Shown here piece after piece: positions 60,834 through 64,000 of a DNA stretch of 64,000 nucleotides. A program made the position numbers and the translations under genes. The notes beneath the pieces are model-generated. The model worked only from the letters and a program-made list of their open reading frames with translations, searched no databases and was not told the origin of the DNA. This DNA comes from an uncultured Bacilli bacterium. Its GTDB lineage: Bacteria > Bacillota_I > Bacilli_A > RF39 > UBA660. Numbering within the stretch: the first letter of the stretch is position 1; each line of letters opens with the position of its first letter. The DNA is taken from contig CALVRC010000003.1 in assembly GCA_944358445.1 (NCBI GenBank), forward strand, positions 1 to 64,000. Direction: 5' to 3'.

Positions 60834-62378
60834 TTATACTAATTTTACTAAAGCTAAATGTTTTTTTGATATTTCATTTAACTTTTCTTTTAATTTTCCT
60901 TTGCATTTATCATAATATTTGTCTTTTGATAAAATGCTTAAATATTTATTTATTTTATTAAAGTGATAATCTGATCCGGATTCTTTATATTTTTCGGTAT
61001 ATAGATATATTAGTTCTTCATAAGCTTCCATAATTCCTTTTTGGGAAGCTTTATTAAAATATTCTATGGCTTTATCGATGTTTTTTTCTATTCCGGCTTG
61101 ATGATTTCCTTTTAAATAAAAGTATTTAGCAAGATTATAATAAGCCCAGTGGTCTAATATATTTAAAGGTACTTCGGTAGCTAAATTATAGTACATAAAG
61201 GCTTTATTCATATCTATATCAGTGACAATGCCAAGTCTATAATACTCTCCTACTTTATTGCAAGCCCAACTTTCTTCTTTTTCAGCGCCAAATAGAAAGT
61301 ATTTAAAGGCTTTTTTATAATCTTTTTTATTTTCATATAGTTTTCCTAAATTGTTATAAGCATATACATAGTCAGAATTAATGGCTTTTTTAAAATAGGC
61401 AATTGCTTTTTCTTCACTTTGCTTTTCATCTGGGACTAATCCTTTAAGATAACATGTTCCTATAGTATTAATAGCTGCTACACTTCCTACTTTTTCGGCT
61501 TTTTTTAAGTAATACCAAGCTAGTTTTAGGTCATCTTCTGATAAGTCGCCAATCTTTTTTTGATAAATCATTTGAGCAATTAACCAGCTTGCTCTAGGGT
61601 GATTTTTTTCGGCAGCTATTTTAAAATATTCATAACTTTTAATATATCTCGGATAACCAACCATTTTACCATTATATTCCATTTCTCCCATTTCATAACA
61701 TGCATATGGATTTTTTTCTTTAGCTAATATTTTTAATGAATGAGTATAATTAATACCATCTTGCATTTGTAATTTTAAAAATTTTTCTAGTTCTGAAACT
61801 GATATGTTTGTACTATTTAAAAGGTTTTCAATAATTTCTTTTTGAGATGTTTCGGTATAAATTGGCTGTTTTTTTTCTAAAACTATATATATAAGAATAT
61901 CACAAATAGTTTGATATACTTTATTTTCTGATATTTGATTATATATTTTTTTAGTGAATTCATCTGGAACTGTTTCATCATTTTTAGCCAAGTTATAAAG
62001 CTCCATGATTAGTTTATTTAAAAGAGGATGGTTTTCTATTTTGGTTAATAATTCTTCATGTGAAATTTTTGAATAGACTTCACCATCTAAAATAGATATA
62101 AGTCCTATTATTACCTCATCAAATATTTCTGGTTTTTCATGATAGTTTTTTTTATACACTATATATTTCTGTCTAAATTCTGTCCCGATAGCTCTATATC
62201 CTATACAATAGTTATTTACTGTAGAGTCACTTACATCATCAACATTAAATAAGGTATAGAAAATTTCAGTTTGGTTCGCAAAGCTTTTGTTTTGTGCTAA
62301 TTCTTTGACTATTTTACAAAAGTTACCTAGAGATAATTGATTTTGGTTGTTATTCATTTTTATAAAATTTTTTTTCAT
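60834..62378 (-). CDS. Sel1/TPR repeat protein
   Basis: A 514-aa protein. The N-terminal about 200 residues are a helical domain without a known match. From about 215 on there are at least seven Sel1-like repeats (YACYEMGEMEYNG, PRASWLIAQMIYQK, AAINTIGTCYLKG, YAYNNLGKLYEN). No signal peptide. Such proteins serve as protein-interaction scaffolds. Partner unknown. Confidence 0.85.
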   Translation of the reverse strand: MKKNFIKMNNNQNQLSLGNFCKIVKELAQNKSFANQTEIFYTLFNVDDVSDSTVNNYCIGYRAIGTEFRQKYIVYKKNYHEKPEIFDEVIIGLISILDGEVYSKISHEELLTKIENHPLLNKLIMELYNLAKNDETVPDEFTKKIYNQISENKVYQTICDILIYIVLEKKQPIYTETSQKEIIENLLNSTNISVSELEKFLKLQMQDGINYTHSLKILAKEKNPYACYEMGEMEYNGKMVGYPRYIKSYEYFKIAAEKNHPRASWLIAQMIYQKKIGDLSEDDLKLAWYYLKKAEKVGSVAAINTIGTCYLKGLVPDEKQSEEKAIAYFKKAINSDYVYAYNNLGKLYENKKDYKKAFKYFLFGAEKEESWACNKVGEYYRLGIVTDIDMNKAFMYYNLATEVPLNILDHWAYYNLAKYFYLKGNHQAGIEKNIDKAIEYFNKASQKGIMEAYEELIYLYTEKYKESGSDYHFNKINKYLSILSKDKYYDKCKGKLKEKLNEISKKHLALVKLV

Positions 62379-62457
62379 ATTTCACCACTTCAATTTAATT
62401 ATATCATATTTTGAGTAAAAAAAGTGGATTTTTTTTATATTCGTGGAATACACATGC

Positions 62458-62486
62458 TTACTGTTTTTGTTTTGTTTGCTTATAAT
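62458..62486 (+). promoter_or_regulatory. Promoter of the symporter gene
   Basis: TTACTG (62458-62463), 17 bp, TATAAT (62481-62486), followed by GGAAGGAGAGG as the ribosome binding site. Confidence 0.7.
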
Positions 62487-62508
62487 GTAATAGGAAGGAG
62501 AGGACATT

Positions 62509-63822
62509 ATGTCAAAATTTAAAAACTTTTTAAAAAATTATAAGACAATGATATTTCTTGTTTTAGCAATGATTATTGGTGCGGTATGTGGACTTATATT
62601 TAAAGAAGATGCGATGGTTGTTAAACCATTAGGTGACTTATTTTTAAATTTAATGTTTGTTATTATTGTGCCTTTAGTTTTTTTAACAATTTCACTTGCG
62701 GTTGCGAAGGTTAAACACCCAAAGAGACTTGGAAAAATAATGGGTACAACCGTTGTTGTATTTTTGATTACTTCTATAATTGCGGTTGGTGTTGGCTTTT
62801 TAAGCACTTATTTTGTTGATTTAGTTGATAAGGGTGACACTAGTGCAATAAAAGAGTTATTTGATGGCGAAGCAGCTAGTGACGCTGATTTAAATTTCTT
62901 AGAAAGAACTGTTCAATTAATTAGTGTAGATGATTTTACCGGATTACTTTCTAAGGAGAATGTGGTAGCCTTACTTGTTTGTGCTTTACTTGTTGGGTTT
63001 GCAATGAGAATGAGTGGCGAAAAGGCTGAACCACTTTTAAAGGTTATGGAAAGTGCTCATAGTGTAGTATTTAATTTTATTAAGATTACTATGTATTATG
63101 CTCCTATTGGTATTGGTTGTTATTTTGCAGCTTATGTAGGAAGCTTTGGAGCAAGTATTGCAACAGGGTTCCTTAAGGTAGCTATTTTATATGCTTTAGT
63201 TGCTTTGGCTTACTATGTAATTGTATATAGTTTATATGCCTTTATTTCAGGAGGAGGAAAAGGAGTTAAAGTTTGGTGGAAAAATGTTTTACCTTCAACC
63301 TTTACAGCTTTAGCTACATGTTCTTCAGCGGCATGTATTCCAATTAATATCGATTCAGCTAAGAAAATGAATGTATCTGAAGATGTTGCTGATACTACAA
63401 TATCACTTGCTACTAATTTACACCAAGATGGGTCAATGATTGGTAGTGTATTTAAAATTATGTTCTTAGTTTGTCTATTTGGCACAAATATTTCTAATCC
63501 TGGAACGGTTGCTCAAATACTTGTTACAGCTTTGGTAGCATCAGTACTTATTAGTGCAGTACCTATTGGTGGTGGTACTATTAGTGAAATGGTTATTATT
63601 TCGATGATGGGTTATCCAGTAGCTGCTTTACCTGTTTTAACTATGATTGCGACAGTTATTGATGCTCCAGCTACTATGTTAAACGCAGTTGGTGATACAA
63701 GTTGTTCATTACTTGTTTCTAGAGTCGTTGATGGTAAGGACTGGGTTACAGCAAATCATGATAATAATAAAGTTTTAGAAGCTGAAATTAAAGAAAAACC
63801 AAAGAATACAAAAAAGAAATAA
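62509..63822 (+). CDS. Dicarboxylate/amino acid:cation symporter (DAACS)
   Basis: A 437-aa protein with about eight membrane helices and two re-entrant loops. Substrate-site motifs: STFTALATCSSAACIPI (HP1 serine-rich), NLHQDGSMIGSVFKI, PIGGGTISEMVII and VIDAPATMLNAVGDT (HP2/TM8 region). Imports glutamate, aspartate, Ser/Thr or dicarboxylates with Na+ or H+. The serine-rich loop is closer to SstT/amino-acid types. Substrate uncertain. Confidence 0.92.
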   Translation: MSKFKNFLKNYKTMIFLVLAMIIGAVCGLIFKEDAMVVKPLGDLFLNLMFVIIVPLVFLTISLAVAKVKHPKRLGKIMGTTVVVFLITSIIAVGVGFLSTYFVDLVDKGDTSAIKELFDGEAASDADLNFLERTVQLISVDDFTGLLSKENVVALLVCALLVGFAMRMSGEKAEPLLKVMESAHSVVFNFIKITMYYAPIGIGCYFAAYVGSFGASIATGFLKVAILYALVALAYYVIVYSLYAFISGGGKGVKVWWKNVLPSTFTALATCSSAACIPINIDSAKKMNVSEDVADTTISLATNLHQDGSMIGSVFKIMFLVCLFGTNISNPGTVAQILVTALVASVLISAVPIGGGTISEMVIISMMGYPVAALPVLTMIATVIDAPATMLNAVGDTSCSLLVSRVVDGKDWVTANHDNNKVLEAEIKEKPKNTKKK

Positions 63823-63852
63823 ACATTCGAGTGTAAATTCGAATGTTTTTTT
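63822..63852. terminator. Bidirectional terminator
   Basis: AAACATTCGA/TCGAATGTTT stem followed by T-run, between the symporter and the convergent partial gene. Confidence 0.85.
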
Positions 63853-64000
63853 AGTCTTTTGTATACTGTTTAATAAATGTAATTAAAGAATCACAAACAT
63901 TTTTTAAATTATCTATGTTATCTATATCACGAAACTTTTGATTTATTTCAATTTGAATAACATCGATATCGGTGTTTCCATAAATATATTTGGTTATTCC
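63851..64000 (-). CDS. Partial CDS, C-terminal end only
   Basis: The last 49 codons (GITKYIYGNTDIDVIQIEIN, then a stop at 63851) of a gene that enters from the right. VIQIEINQKFRDIDN followed by an amphipathic helix recalls the C-terminus of N-formylglutamate amidohydrolase-like proteins. This is too short for a firm call. Confidence 0.5.
   Translation of the reverse strand, partial: GITKYIYGNTDIDVIQIEINQKFRDIDNIDNLKNVCDSLITFIKQYTKD

Overview
The window is a low-GC (about 30 % by eye) Firmicutes-like chromosome that uses the standard code, with TGA as a common stop. It carries a MurE with the meso-DAP specificity signature, a SigH-like sigma factor, SpoVS, SUF-type Fe-S genes, a LexA/DinR-type box and AGGTGA-type ribosome binding sites. 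This fits a gut Bacilli lineage (RF39 / Erysipelotrichales-like). The family-level placement is inference from gene content only.

1-17295 is accessory DNA: two integrated elements placed end to end. The left one (1-2431, left end outside the window) has a frameshifted tyrosine integrase and a two-gene cargo, a beta-flower-like protein and a HEPN-motif protein. The second (about 2432-17295) is a complete mobilizable element. It has a right-end tyrosine integrase, a MobV relaxase with a hairpin-rich oriT-like region, a RepA-like ATPase cassette, and a leftward defence operon: XRE regulator, two DpnII-type methylases, a 126-aa unknown, the DpnII-type endonuclease, an AIPR protein and a large STAND NTPase with an N-terminal nuclease-like domain. 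A 10-bp core (CTTCAGGGGG) marks both ends, with paired integrase-arm-like repeats just inside. The core is the 3' part of a small RNA gene beside recG, read on the minus strand as CCCCCTGAAG followed by a terminator hairpin.

17261-64000 is mostly chromosome: recG, pyrimidine-nucleoside phosphorylase, ssb, sufB and sufU (with an IS30-type element between them), spoVS, an ABC-F protein behind an erm-type translational attenuator, a GT2/deacetylase exopolysaccharide pair, a ccdA/thioredoxin module, a Y-family polymerase under a LexA/DinR box, tRNA-Gly, several ABC exporters, exoA, murE, an rlmB/sigH cluster with a fused Mini-III, rbgA, tsaC-type synthase, lepB, rplS with its leader, trmD/rimM, a TrmH-type methyltransferase and a DAACS symporter. 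Small accessory islands interrupt it: an AbiE toxin-antitoxin pair overlapping a BspA-type fragment, a PemK-like gene with a 56-aa partner, a Fic protein lacking the catalytic His, and a 5'-truncated surface protein.

The strongest candidates for undescribed biology are the sRNA-gene attachment site used twice, a chromosomal sRNA whose terminator loop is complementary to that motif, the DpnII-AIPR-STAND operon with its unknown 126-aa member, the HEPN/beta-flower pair, and the MNT-like/Mini-III fusion.
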